A stretch of 64,000 nucleotides of DNA from Galaxea fascicularis. Lineage: Eukaryota; Cnidaria; Anthozoa; Scleractinia; Euphylliidae. The notes below the pieces were generated by a model. That model did not search any database. It had not been told where the DNA came from and saw only the letters and a program-made list of their open reading frames with translations. A program made the position numbers and the translations under genes. The stretch spans positions 20,193,417-20,257,416 of the forward strand of contig OX419346.1 of NCBI GenBank assembly GCA_948470475.1, written 5' to 3'. Each line of letters starts with the position of its first letter. The stretch's first letter is position 1. This document shows positions 11,440-49,800 of this stretch, piece after piece.

Positions 11440-12411
11440 AGGTATGGGGCTCCGCTTTGCGGCCCTTCGGGCCGCTGGAGCTCCGCTATTACATCTATGA
11501 TAGTGCTTTTTCTTGTTCGGTGACGTATCGAGCTTAATAAAAAAAAATTAAAAGAAATTCTTTCTTGTGGTTTTATGTATTTTCAATATTTCACAGAATG
11601 AAAGTTGAGAGTTTACTTTTTCATTTTTTTATAGTTGACCTTTTGTACCATTAAGAGAGAATGGCTCTAAAATCTGTTTGAATTGAACGCAAAGTCAACA
11701 AACGTTTACATCTACGTAGACAAAGCCAAGATCTTTAACCATTAAGACAGCCAAAAGTCAAGTTGTATCACGTACTCTTCAGACTTTACTAAGGAGCACA
11801 AAAGAATTTTGAATATCTCACGGAATACACTAATTACAAGGCAATTTTAAATTAGTTTTCCATCCTAAAAGGCTATATCAATACATAACTGTTCAAAGAG
11901 AAACATATACATGACAGAGTGAACATAACTTTGTTTCTAAGTTGAGTGTAAGCCTTTTGCGTCAAAATTTAAGGTGAAAAACATAATGAGAAAGAGTTTA
12001 CCACTACCTGACGAAAAACTGTTTGGATGAATTTTATGGGGGACTCATTAAAATAACAAAGTTCTACTAAACTGTGGGTTCTTTTCTGTTTTTATTGGGT
12101 CGGGATTACTTGCAAATGGAGCTTCAGCCTTTTCTAAGGTTTCAAATGAGCTCTTGAAATTGAAAGGATTGGATTAAGAAGATATGTAAATACTATGGCC
12201 ATTTATTGACTGCCAGGTCATGACATCTAATAGTCATTTGCGTCCCTCTACGGCCATCGGGTCATCCAGGATATACGCAGTCTGAAATTAAATATTTTTG
12301 GTTGCATACCAGACCAACATGCAGCACATTTGACTCACGCTAATGCAGCCTAAACACGATCGCTGTTCACCTGAACGATCCCAGTACACAGAGGAATTAC
12401 ACGAACGGAAA
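9441..12411. other. Gene-poor intergenic stretch with two trinucleotide microsatellites
   Basis: No gene recognised. An (ATT)n run lies at about 11296-11333, followed by an uninterrupted (GTC)n run at about 11341-11375. A GC-rich inverted sequence (GCGGCCCTTCGGGCCGC) sits at about 11459-11475. The final few hundred bases precede the ATG of the duplicated IFT122-like exon 1 and may hold its promoter; no core element is clear. Confidence 0.5.
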
Positions 12412-15400
12412 ATGGCCTTAGCGAGGGTGAAAAGAGTATGGTTTGACCAAGTTGTAGACAGATCAAAGCAGACACAGTGGTGAGTTTAGAAGACCGGAAT
12501 TTGCTTTGTGTCTCAATTGAATCAAGACATGATTCATAACAATGTCAGAAACGTAACCTTGTAACGAGTCAGCGAGTGAAATACTTATAACAGTTGTAAC
12601 CTTTGAAAAGAAGACCATGCCATATGCGCTCTCTCACGCTAGCGGTCACTTCATTTTGTTTTTTTCGTATTCTACTGCAGCTGGTGGAAAGCAAGATTTG
12701 CTAAGGAGAATTTCTTTTCCTCCACGTACTTGTGATAAACTGATTAACTGCTATTTAAAGTGCTGACGGATTGGAACCCATTTTAGTAGAACTAAGTAAC
12801 TTCGTGTGGAAGCCATCAAAAGCGCAGACACTCAAATGGTTTCTGAAATTCGACGGCTATTCATTTAACTTATTCCTTTTATTTTCGATTCCTAGGATCT
12901 ACGACCTTGCTTTCAGTCCAGATGGCTCGTTCATCCTCGTAGCAGCAGGGAATTTGATTCTGGTGAGTTCATTTGCCGGCGAATCATGAAATCAATGTTT
13001 GAAAATAATGAGCTTTGAGGGCATTTGTTTTTGGCGAGATATGGTTTGTTTGATTGCCGCCCTGTTTCTGTCATTCGCGTGTCACAATGTGCTAATAGTA
13101 ATGGATTGATTCTCGCGAATTTTCGTCGTCGCACGCGATCGGGATAAGAAAAATCTCCTTCTTGTTTATGAGTAAAATGAACCGTTTAGCTTGCCTCCGT
13201 GAAAGAAAATTGATTAGGCTTTGAAATGCCTTGAGGAGCACTGAATTGTCAGGAATTATTGCTTGCATAAATCTGGTTTTCATTTATAGCTACGAAACCT
13301 TGCCAAGAACAAGTACGGAATATTATAGGATCACAGGCGAGCAAAGTACCCTGGGAGGGGAGTCGAAAAACTGTTCTTCAATGTGTATGAATTCACAAAA
13401 GTATGAGACGTTCGGGGAAGTTTTGTCTTAAATCGGTATGTTTCGGCAATCAACTAGAAACTAAGATATGGGAAAGAACTAAAATGATCTTTAGAGTGAA
13501 GACTTAAAATCTGTCCGTAAAAAGTCATCTGCATCTCGCCGTTGGTTTGAGAAACAGTCCAAGATTCTTGCGCACCCTCGATTCACCCCAAAATTGGAAG
13601 GCTACCCTCCCTCCTATGCCACATACCTCCTTCCCCTCCACCGCTCCGTTTCCAATCAGGAAAAAAAACTTCTGATTTATGGAGACGAGGGAGGTACGTT
13701 TATGAAATCAAGTCCTAGATATAACGCAGATTACCGGAAGAATTTGCAACAACTGAAAAAAAGGATAAACATTAAAACTGGACAAACATAAAAACATACG
13801 GACAACTGTACTAAAAGAACTGTTATTCATTAAGTCCTGATAATGTCTTATTGTTTGTCAATGAAATTGCCCTGTGCAAAACGTTCCGATGACAGTAAAA
13901 AAAAGTGACGGCAATTAATCAAAAGGTAAATCCAATTGAAGAAGTTGGGACACGAAATGACAACCACGGTTAACTAGTGCTTACTGCATAGTCGATATTG
14001 AATCTTTAGAAAGTGACCAACTTCGGGCGCGAGTTCTCACTTATCATGGGGAGACGGTCTTTTCGGCGAGTGCTGATGGAAACCACCGTAAGACTACGCC
14101 TCAATAGCTTACGAGATTAAGATATCTGATACGAGATTACAGTACAGGTACATTCCACGAAACAACAGTATGCTATTTTTTCCGGACAAGAAGCACTTCT
14201 CTTTTTCTGGGAAGAAGCCATCAGAGCCATACAAGCGTTGCCTTAGTTATGAAACTGGCCATGAATTATCTTTGAAAAAAAATAATCTGTGGGCGTTAAA
14301 GAAATTTCGCCATTAAGAACGGGAAACAAATGGAGTAAAATCACAGTAAATTGGGTCGAAAGCCATGTTCGATTGTACATTTTAGATCCCCGTCCCCCCC
14401 CCCCACCACCACCCCACCCCGCGCCCTAATGTGGTCTCCTAATAAAGACAGAGGTCAGATCACAGGAAATTTGAAATCTGAACCAAAATGTTCGTTGTTG
14501 CGTTCGTTGTTGTATACTGTGGATAAGGGGTGAAGGTTTCGAAAGAAAAACTTTAGCGCGCAGTGGACATTCAAGACCCAGTCAGAGAGAATCGAACCGA
14601 TGTCTCTAGTTTTTCTGCCGGGATTCCTTAGTTTGACATGTGAACGCAAATATGATTTTTATTTATAAGTAGTCGGTTTTCCGGAGCTGCCTTGTAGGAG
14701 TTATCACTTAGTGAGATTAACTGAAATCCTAGTATTTTTTTATGAAGCATCTAACTACGTTTCATATGAAGCAGCCGCTGGAGAAAATGATTCGCGATTT
14801 ACAGTGACGCGTGCCGAGTGAAGGAGATGTGCGCACAGACTATAATACACGATTTATCGACGAGCTAATCTCCTGCAAAACATAAAAAAAATTAAAACAT
14901 AAGACGCTGTCGACATTTAGCCTTCAGAGCAGCCGGACTTGTCAGTCGAGACCTTGGTGAAAACGTAGTCTGAAATATCAGCCTTCACTTCCACGTGACC
15001 CATGGGAGAGGTCCCCGAGGATTAGGGGGAGGAGACGCTGGCATTTCAGGCTAGGTGAAAACGAAATACAGTGCTGTAAATGTGTTACGGAAAAATAAAG
15101 TTTGTGGGATGAGGCTTAGAGTGACAAAAGTACCTCAAAATTAATGTGTCTAGCAGGCTGAAAGCCATTCATTGGGCATTTTGGCCACGTGGTAGCGCAG
15201 ATTTGTCACAACTGTTTGTCTGCACCATTCTCTGCTCCGAGAAGCGAAGGAAAACTGTGAACTTCGAGGAACAAGGAAAAATATCCGAGCATATCATTAA
15301 AGCCAAATGGAGGCTACTGTCCTTATTATCCTTCAAATATTCTTGGCAACACGCATTGGGAATATCACTGGATATTTCCCGGTTTTAGCTGGGTATATTC

Positions 15401-16107
15401 AGTCACGTGGTGCGTTTAGATCAATCGCGTGCTTGCAAAAATATTTGATGGATGATAAATATATGCAAACATATGTGGGAAAGACAAGTGTCTCTGATAA
15501 AAGTGCAAATGCACCCACTGGCTTTTAGAATGACCTACAATCTTGGACAGAATAAAATGAGAAATAAAACCCCCCCTCCCCCCCATATCAATGTTGAGTT
15601 CGCGCGCAAACAAAACTGCGTCTTTTTTCATCATTGAAATGGGGGGGGGGGGGGGTGGGAGGGGGGACTTAAATTTTTCATTTGTTTTGACCGAGATTGT
15701 AGCTACAATAGCAATATGTGTGCGCGTGTTATTATTTAGGATACTGATCAGCTTTATTTGCGTCACTCATGCTATCTCTATGTGATACTCGCTATGGCAA
15801 CCGGAGATGAAGGTACTCCTGTTGCGTCTTTGTTTTGGTAGGTCACTCGGCCCACACCTCCGTCGGTCTTAGACTATAAATTGCAATGTGAGGGCGATTT
15901 GAAAAGAGCCAACTGCTGGTTTGCTGATCTCAACAGTAACTGGTTGACGCATCTCTGACAGTGAAGCGAGGCGGAAACGGAACCAGGCTAACCCTAACAT
16001 TATTTTCCTCTCTGTGTTTAAGGTGTACGATACGCATGAAGGATCTTTGGTGGACATGTTAAAGGGACACAGAGATACAGTTTACTGCCTGTCCTACGAA
16101 TGCACTG
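12412..16107 (+). CDS. Three exons duplicating IFT122 exons 1-3 (alternative 5' end or partial paralogue)
   Basis: Exons 12412-12479, 12896-12962 and 16023-16107, all with GT-AG borders and one open frame. Exon 1 starts ATG and encodes MALARVKRVWFDQVV. Exon 2 encodes IYDLAFSPDGSFILVAAGN. Exon 3 encodes VYDTHEGSL, then LKGHRDTVYCLSY. They match IFT122 exons 1-3 at 17579-17942: exons 2 and 3 have exactly the same lengths (67 and 85 nt), all phases agree, and about 16 of 22 and 16 of 29 residues are identical. Exon 3 ends in phase 1, as does IFT122 exon 3, so it can splice in frame to IFT122 exon 4 at 19843. No further duplicated exons were found. The intact frame and splice sites after large divergence argue for selection. 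It is either an alternative promoter and first WD blade for IFT122, or the remains of a tandem paralogue. Confidence 0.7.
14391..15668. repeat. Homopolymer-rich tracts (poly-C about 14391-14405, poly-G about 15641-15665)
   Basis: Low-complexity C and G runs inside the large intron between duplicated exons 2 and 3, with no coding meaning. The C-rich/G-rich pair at about 15570-15590 and 15641-15665 could form an inverted repeat around AATGTTGAGTTCGCGCGC. Confidence 0.6.
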
Positions 16108-17578
16108 GTGAGATCTGTAAATATCCAAACCGGTTGATATTTGTTTATACCTTTAAATTCGTGTGAGCTTTCATGTTGCTGTTGATAGGAGAAAAGCAGA
16201 AAACAAATATAAAAGGCAATAAATCTTGTCTCTTTTTCCTCCCCTCGTTCCGTACACAGCAGGACGTTATCCCGATCTGTAAAAGATCCCTTTTCGGGTA
16301 CGATGCTAAGTGGCAGGGAGCACTTGATTCTGCAATTATATTACAGAGAGTTCTCTCTCTGGCATAATCTGGCCCTGAAAGTTTTAGCACATGTTCCAGG
16401 GCTAATGTTCTCCGACTTGCGAATACGGAAGTCCACTCCTCGCTGGCCGCTATGATCATAGAGACGGCAAACCTGGGTTTGCACGCTTGACTGTCAGGTC
16501 AGTCTACGTTCATGACATTGCTCCGAAACTATGGAATACGGAGTATAAGTCATAAGCATGAACCTTATATTGATATGCAAGGCATTGTTTCCATCTGATC
16601 ACCGCATGCATTCCAAAAGCTTTCCTTATGTCGCAAAATTCTGCGTTCAGTCATATCATTTCCCATGGACCATGCAGGGGCTGGGGCCGGGGAGGCCAGG
16701 CCCCCCTCCCTACTTTTTGGGAAAAAAATTGTGAAATGCATTTTTAAACATAAAAAAGACATTCACGGAATAACAGTGGTCGGCTAACGCTGGCGGACCT
16801 CGCGGGAAAACATCCAAGTCTGAGTAAGATGCGTTTTAACCATTTTCAGAGTCAGGACCCTCCCCTCAGTTGAAGAGGCTGGAGCGGCCCCCGTACTTTA
16901 ACAATTGTTCCTAGGGCTCTGATTCTGCGTTTCCCCGCCCCCCTCCCTATACACCATCTGTATCTATACTTGGCAAAGGTTGCCCATGACGCCCTTTTCT
17001 TATCTGGCCACTTCAAAATTTGTCAGAAGGGCTGATGTTTTCCAGCTTCCGAATAAAGCCATTACTTATCCCAAGCCACAGTGATGCTTGATGCCCGTGA
17101 GCTCTTCTTTTAGAACCTACGTTTCTCTTTGTCCATATTTCAGACGCTTTAAATAATGCGTAAATATTTAATGACTGTCGGATCAGTCTAAATTTCTGGT
17201 TGATTTTTTGGTGTTATATGTATTTTTGTAATTTAATGTATGGCGATGAGTATAAAACATAACAAAGGAAAAGTTGAAGTTACAAGGAAAAAACGTAATC
17301 TAAACCGTAAATGCATAAACATCGGATATTGTTTGGAATCTGTAGTCTGTAGGTCATAGTTAAGAGCCTGAAAATAAATTAAGGACACTGTCAAGGCCTT
17401 CTAGTAGATCTACAACACCGATGGACAACGGAAATTTTTGGTTTCAAATTAAAAAAAAAATGAAAAGAAAGAGGAAAATGGCACCCACCCCCATGAATCA
17501 TTGCGTACCGAGGTTGCTTCCTTTTCAATCCCATGCCTCTCTACGGTCGTATCAAAAGTTTATTTTCCTTCTTCCGAG
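16108..17578. other. Stretch between the duplicated exons and IFT122 exon 1
   Basis: No duplicated copy of IFT122 exon 4 or later was found here. A G-rich/C-rich dispersed repeat (GGGGCCGGGGAGGCCAGG) lies at about 16677-16715. The IFT122 promoter and 5' UTR must lie in the last few hundred bases if exon 1 at 17579 is used. No TATA box or X-box is convincing by eye. Confidence 0.45.
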
Positions 17579-42861
<25,283 letters not shown>

Positions 42862-45483
42862 CAGAACAGCACGTGTTTCTGTCTTGAACACCTTCAAATG
42901 TCGTTTATTCAGTGAAGCCCCTGCTCAACCGGAGTGGGTGGGTCCGGCGATGTCGTTATTTGCCGTGGCCAGTGGTTTTCGTCGTAGAATGCTTCGTGAA
43001 AACTGTCGGAGAACTCGGAAATTTTCGTGTTTCACTTTGGAAACGGTGGTTTTTCGTCCCTGGAAAATTCTGTGTGAGGCTTGGAGGAGGTAGCTTTTTT
43101 TTTAATTTGCTCGTGTTTGCACTAAATTTTTCCCGTTAATTAATCGAGAAAATATATTTGGCTTGTGTATATAGCATAGCACTTATTTGTGTCAGATGTA
43201 AATATTTCAAAAAGCGAAGCAATCTAATTCTGTAACAAGTACTTGGAAGTACAATTAAAGTTGCTCTGAGAACAGTGATTTTTGAGTACTTGCATTGTGA
43301 GGGTAAAGTCGAACCCCATGATACTCGCAACGGTCATGACCCGTCACGTCCCTACCCACCCCTTCTCGGTACAATTCCTCTGGGAGCTATCATGTGATAA
43401 AGAACTTTGGACTGCTGCGAAAGATATCTGTACCTTGGATTGGGTTAGTCTGAAATGTCTATTCTCCCTAACCCACGGGGGGCGCGGGAGAGAGAGAGAG
43501 ACGTGTGAATTCTGAGCGTTATAATGGTGTTTACCATTGACATGGGAAAACCGGTTAGTCGACGGTTTATAACCTGCTTGTTCAAATGGAAAGCATAAAC
43601 CCGCAACGGAAAATTCCGTTCGGGGTTGTCGTGTACCATTTGTACAACCCCTAAATTACTGAGACTCCCTAAAACTAGTTTGGTCTGTTCACTGAGATCA
43701 GGGCAGCAAAAATGATGCGACGATACTGAATAAGATGGTAGACGCTTCAGCACCCCATCCGGTGGGTCGAGGAAGGGAGGATTTTAATGCATTTACCCTT
43801 AGGACAAACGATCAAAATTAAACTTAAGGGAGTGAAATGGCTCGAGGAAATACACGTGCAAACCACGTATTTCCATTCCTAGAACACTAAAATTACCAGT
43901 GGTACTAGCATTTAATACTGGTTGAGGATGACATGAAAATCAAAGACTGCGGGCATGTCAGAACTGGCCGACTTGATGGCAAGCTTGATATTTTGAAATC
44001 AGCTGTTTATTCTTAGGAGATATATTTAGAACGGTCAAAGTCTGGGCCATGGAAACATGGATTGCCATCACGAACATTTTGATCACCGCCTTAGAGCAGT
44101 TGTGCAAAAACTGTACATGGTATTGTAAATCACCCGACTTATGCTGAAAAAGGATGCAAATTTTTCGGCGCCAGTTTGTGTTTCCAGGACAGTGCAATCG
44201 CGCCGTTTCTTCGACACTTTCTTGAATACTTTTAAACCATAGCGACATTCTCGCGAGTTACTGTTTACAAACAGTGTTTTTGTCATTCAAATCGGTACTA
44301 GCCATTATAAGCCAAAAAACCCGTTGTTTGAACAGCCAGAAAGGCTCTGGTTGGCTCATTTATATCAATAGGATGACGTAATTCCGAAACTTCCCCCCGA
44401 TTACTTGGTTTGCGAGTCCCCCGGGAAAAAACTTTTCTGATCCCCGTTTGAAACTCCCACCCAACGCCATAACCAATTTTTCGGCTGCAAAAACATCCCT
44501 GATTTTCAATACCACTCATTATCAATAAAAATATTTAATGTAAGTATATGTTTTGGTTCCAATGAAGGGAAACTGAAAGCTTTGAAATAGAAATGGATTT
44601 TGGCAACGCCGATGGCCAAATATGAACTGATGCGAATTTGATTGATTTTATTCATGTATGCAGGCTTGCGTGTCAATCAGTGTAACTTCAATATGCAAAT
44701 TTATTACAGAAATTCTCCTGTAACCACTTTGTTTCATTTATTTAATGCTTTCTAAATTAGTCTATTTAAACATGCGTTTTCTTGTCTTCAAAAAAAATCG
44801 CCAAATAGCGATTTATAGATAACGCTGAAGTATTTTATGGTCGCCTGGATTAAGTGTGAGGACTAAACTAAACATGACAGGATCGATAGGGGAAATTAAT
44901 TTACTTTTTCGTGTTTTTCTTTACTTATGTTAAACAGTTGTTATATATCAAAGCATATCCAAAATACTCAATATGTTTAAACGGGCTTCAAACCAGACGA
45001 GCTACAGCATTACTCTTCAAACCCGGTGGGAGAGAACCTGAGGAATTTCTTCCCTTTGAGTTATGAATTAATTTAAGCGACTGTTGAGCGACGGACAGTT
45101 TTCGGTAAAATAAACTTGTATCATTCTTAATTCATCAAAGCACTACGAAAACGAATTTCATCTCGTGTTTGTAAACATGCCCACTTTTAAGCCTGAAATA
45201 GCAAAGGAGAAAATATTTGAAGTAAAGGGAGAATTGTGTTCATACGGTTTCTTTGTTTCGTCTACTCTCCGTATTCGGGGCTTTTCCCAGTTGTTTTACT
45301 TTGAACACGTGATGTTTAGACACGTGTACTCCCACAATTGAAATAAATTTTGCAGTCAGACAGCTGTGAAGGGTAAGGCCGGCCAATGTCAGGCTTGTAG
45401 CTGGTTGCTTCTCTTCAAGTCGCTGCGAGAAAGAGATTTTATATCGTTTTCACCTCAAGATAGCGTAGTGGTAGTCGATTACG
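42862..45483. other. IFT122 3' UTR and intergenic region upstream of the methyltransferase
   Basis: A possible IFT122 poly(A) signal ATTAAA is at about 43254. Beyond that, no gene is recognised. The last 500 bp, with CACGTGATG and GACACGTGTAC E-box-like words near 45306-45326, precede the methyltransferase start and probably include its promoter. Confidence 0.45.
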
Positions 45484-46869
45484 ATGGAGAGAATTCAAAA
45501 CGGCGGGCCCAGAGTAAATGGCGTAGCGACAACGAAGAAGACGTTGAAAGGAATTGATCAACTGGCGTGGCAGAGAATTTCCTACAAAGCATTGTTTATT
45601 CTTCTCTTCGTTATCCCGGCGTTGGTTCAGTATGCTATAGGTTTACCGTTTTGGTGTTATCCTATAACTTTCTCGGTGCTATTACTTCCTATTTTTGGAG
45701 CGTTTATGTTCGCTTTCAACAGAATTTGTGTTGTGGAAGGCGGCCTGAAATCTACAAGCATCAAACGGTTCATTGAATTCACTGACCCTAGTTTGGCGGC
45801 AACATACGGCAACAGGAAAATTCCCATGATCGTTCTGTACGAAGCTTACGCAGACGGCAGGCTAGATTTTAAATGCGATCTCCTAGAAGCCCTGGAAAAC
45901 CGTCATCAGTTCAGTACCTTTGAACTGACGTTTTATCACGTCAAATTTTTCCTTTGCAACTTTATACCCGAACTGGTCTTTCACTCGAAAATCCAAGACG
46001 CCGAACAAGTTTGCGATCATTACGACCGCGGGAACGATTTTTACAAAGGATTTCTCGGACAAATGATGATTTATACATCGGGGATTTGCCGAGATGAGTC
46101 GGAAACGCTCGAAGAAATGCAGTTGAACAAGCTCAAAATGGTCGGCGAGAAATGTCAGATGAAAGAAGGAGAGCGGCACTTAGACATCGGCTGTGGGTGG
46201 GGTACCCTTGTTAATTATGCAGCGGAAAATCACGGAACGTTTTCAACCGGCGTTTCCATAGCCAAGCGTCAGATTGAATGGGCTGAAGACGTAGCTGAGA
46301 AAAAGCAACTCGGTGGTCGGAGCAAATTTTTGTGTATGGATTATCGTGACATCCCAGACATAAAATATGACAAAATAACCTGCCTGGAAATGGCCGAACA
46401 TGTTGGCATCAGAAAGTTCCAGGCCTTCCTTGCACAGGTTCGTGACATGCTGGAAGATGATGGTATTTTCTTCCTCCAGATTGCTGGTCTGCGTCGCACG
46501 TGGCAGTGGGAGGATTTAATCTGGGGGTTGTTCATGGCAAAATACATCTTCCCTGGGGCTGATGCCAGCTGCCCTCTGGGTTGGATCGTCACTGAGCTGG
46601 AGCGGGCTGGCTTTGAGATCCATTCCTCGGAAACCATCGGTGTTCACTACTCTCTGACCATTAACCGTTGGTATGATAACTGGATGAAACCAGCCAACCA
46701 GGCCGCCATGACAGAAAAGTATGGGCGTATAGTGCGGATCTGGAATATCTTCCTGGCATGGTCAACTATCATTGCCCGTCAAGGCAATTCTACCTGTACT
46801 CAGCTGGTATGCCACAAAAATCTTAATGTTTATGACCGGTTGAAATTATTCAAAGTAAAATCAAAATGA
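45484..46869 (+). CDS. Sphingolipid C9-methyltransferase (fungal-type), intronless
   Basis: A complete 461-aa SAM-dependent methyltransferase in a single exon. Family members add a methyl group to C9 of the sphingoid base of glucosylceramide-type sphingolipids at the endoplasmic reticulum or related membranes. Two membrane segments are seen at about residues 35-53 and 57-77. The soluble domain then carries HYDRGNDFY (179-187), the SAM motif I DIGCGWG (234-240), CLEMAEHVG (300-308) and FPGADASCPLG (356-366), all characteristic of the fungal Mts1 group and distantly of cyclopropane fatty-acid synthases. Length is slightly below the fungal enzymes (about 490-520 aa). The start is the first in-frame ATG after a GC-poor leader. 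An AATAAA signal is at 47055. Lack of introns is striking beside a 47-exon neighbour. Family identity is sure; the exact lipid substrate is inferred. Confidence 0.93.
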   Translation: MERIQNGGPRVNGVATTKKTLKGIDQLAWQRISYKALFILLFVIPALVQYAIGLPFWCYPITFSVLLLPIFGAFMFAFNRICVVEGGLKSTSIKRFIEFTDPSLAATYGNRKIPMIVLYEAYADGRLDFKCDLLEALENRHQFSTFELTFYHVKFFLCNFIPELVFHSKIQDAEQVCDHYDRGNDFYKGFLGQMMIYTSGICRDESETLEEMQLNKLKMVGEKCQMKEGERHLDIGCGWGTLVNYAAENHGTFSTGVSIAKRQIEWAEDVAEKKQLGGRSKFLCMDYRDIPDIKYDKITCLEMAEHVGIRKFQAFLAQVRDMLEDDGIFFLQIAGLRRTWQWEDLIWGLFMAKYIFPGADASCPLGWIVTELERAGFEIHSSETIGVHYSLTINRWYDNWMKPANQAAMTEKYGRIVRIWNIFLAWSTIIARQGNSTCTQLVCHKNLNVYDRLKLFKVKSK

Positions 46870-49800
46870 AACTCATCTACCCTTAGCTAAAATACCAGTA
46901 ATCTGTTAAATGATGTTTGAAGCTAAACAATAATTTTAAGTGGTTTGGGCCAGCAGTGTTTCGTTTTTGTTACCTTCAGTTTGTTTTCATACATGTATCT
47001 TTCAAATTAGAAGTATTAGTCAGAGAAGAGCCTTGGTTTCTTAGATTTCTTATTAATAAATTTTGTACTCTTCCTGTCCAAATCCATCTGCATTCAAGGC
47101 ATATGTTATTATCAGTTAATTGCGTGTGTTTACATGAAAATCCAGAACCAACCTCTGGGTTGGTTAATTCTCTGTTATTTTAATGCTATAAGAATTTCCT
47201 CAAGTTTGTATATTGTCAGTTCAAACGTAAAGGTGCCAAAAAGCTATGTTTTGCAAAAAAAAAATCACTTGTCATGACATTCTAGAAATTCTGATTGCAA
47301 AATAAGAGAGAGGATTTTTTTTTTTCTTTGCTATTAAAATGACTTTTTCGTTTGAGAGTTCCAGATGGAATTGTGTCAAAATTAAGACTTATGGTCCTGT
47401 GAAAATGGCTTGGTAAATTACATATATATGAATCAGGATTCAAAATAATTTCTGCTGTTTTGAGATATGATGTCTAAAGTAGCTGATAAGAAATACTTCA
47501 GTGTTATCCTTCATTGGATGGTATCTTCATTAGAAAGCATAATTTCTGCTTTTACTAATAATAATTTTTAGGATCGTTAGATAGTATGGATTCAAAGTGT
47601 CAGCAAAATTACCTGTTGCTTATATTTATAACAGTATTGACTCTTGAGTCTTATCAAACTCACATAATTTTCCTCTGGAAGTAGAATATTATGAATTAAT
47701 GATTTAATTGAATTTTTCTCGAAATTTCAAAAAGTGTTTTGGGTTTTGATTGGAGGAAGAATGATATAGATCAAACAGTATTTTTTCTTTTTTGTCTGTA
47801 AACCAGTTCCAAAAAGTATATTTGGGGTTAGTTTCTGCTTGGTTCAAAAAGATTTGTTATTCTGAACAGCTGTTTTTCTTGACAACATATGTGTAGCACT
47901 GATTTGAATAGTGTTGGGTGTACATTCATTAGCCACTTGAAATATTTTTTGAATAATTAATCACTTCTAATCAATGGTCACTCAACATTGGTCTCAAGAA
48001 GTTGAAAATTAATAAGTTGCTTTATTCATCAAGAAGTTTCCAGTTTGTAGCAGAATACTTCAATATGAATTTTCCTTTCCTGCATAAAAATAAAACTAAT
48101 AATAAATTGTACTTAGCCAACTCTTGATGGTAAAGCTTTGTCCAAAAACCACTCCTTATATTTAGTATTCAAATTTAAACAGAACTGAGTCGAGTATGAT
48201 CAATAAATTTGAAATGATTTCTTTGACACAGCTTAATTCCATTTCAAACAAATTTAAATTTGGTTTCCTTCTAGTTTAGAGTGATAGTCTTGGAAACTTT
48301 CTCCTAGGGATGAGTGTGCAGTTTTTGATCAAACAGAGGGGCAGTTTTTTATTCTATTTTGTATTCAGAAATTATTTTATGCAATAGTAGTTGAGAATAA
48401 ACCAGCACAAAGGTTTAATTTAGGATCAAAGGAGTAACACAGGGGTTTAGTTGAGATTGGACCAATGTTTTTTAAGCTAAAAGATTTGCCTGTATTGGAT
48501 TCAGCAAACAAGAAGTCTGGTAAAACCAAGTATTGTTTTGAGATGTGTTACCAGTGATATTTTGCAGAATGAGGTGAGAGGATCAAGCTTAAAACTAAGG
48601 AAGAATATGAGGGAATAATATTTTTTTGCAGTCCTTAGTGTTTATGACATCTGGAATACACTGTAGTTGCTCCAGTTTATTTCATTATGGTTTCACGATT
48701 AGTATTTCTTTCACAATCAGCAGATTATCTTAAATTATTATCCAAGTCTCACAGACTTCGTAGAAATGGTAATTAAGAAATATATGAATGGTAATTAAAA
48801 TATATTCTGTTCTATATACAGCATTTAAGCTTAATATATTTATTTTATACAGTGATTAGAATAGTGATTGCTAAAAACCATTGGCTAAATCCACCTTCTT
48901 ATACCCTAAAACTGTGGGTATATAAAGTCCAAAACTCAAGGTTTTTACCGTTTAAATTTATTTATAAAATTAAATTATAGTGTATAAGGTACATGCATTT
49001 GTTTATTAACTCTTCGGTGGCTAGAAACAAAGCTAGAAACAATGACTAGAAAACAAAGCTTTGTCAGTGGGTTTCTAGGTGTTAAGGTATGGATCCCAAA
49101 TGCATGAGTTCCTAACTCGCTACTGCATGATTTCCATCATTAGATAAAGGGGGTTTTATATTATATTATCAATATAATTCATTTCTTACTGTTTGATGTT
49201 TGCAACTGCACTCTTGTAAATTTCCATGACCCCTTGAGTCTTGACATTAACATGTATATTCTCTTAACTGGTCTTTGCATATTTCTTATATTACTAGTTC
49301 AGAGAATTTGGTTAAACATCCAAGACATTTATTTGATGATCACTTCCTTTATTCTCATGACCTGTGAGAGCTGAAATGGGATGAATTTCCTTGATAATTT
49401 AACATCTCCCCACTGCTAAAATATATGCAGAGAGGCAACAACTGGGAATTTAAATTTTGATTGTAGCATTTAAATGGTTAAGTGAACAGATCTGTTGCCA
49501 AATTTGCGGAAGAAAATAGTGCCAATTTTAACTTCATTGAACTCCCAAGATTCATGATTATCACTCACGATATACAGTTACAGTCATACCACTGTTTTGT
49601 GATTGACTGGCACAAACTGCCAAACTATTGCTGTGAGGTGTCATTCATCTTACATAATGGCCCTTTGCAGAACTAGAAATATTTGAATAAAGGTAAAGGT
49701 TGATGAACTGGTCTACTATGCTCAAATTGTGGCATTTAATGCTTGTTTAACTTACAATCTCACAGAAGTGCTTGGTCAAGTGGAAAGTTTAAAATCCAAA

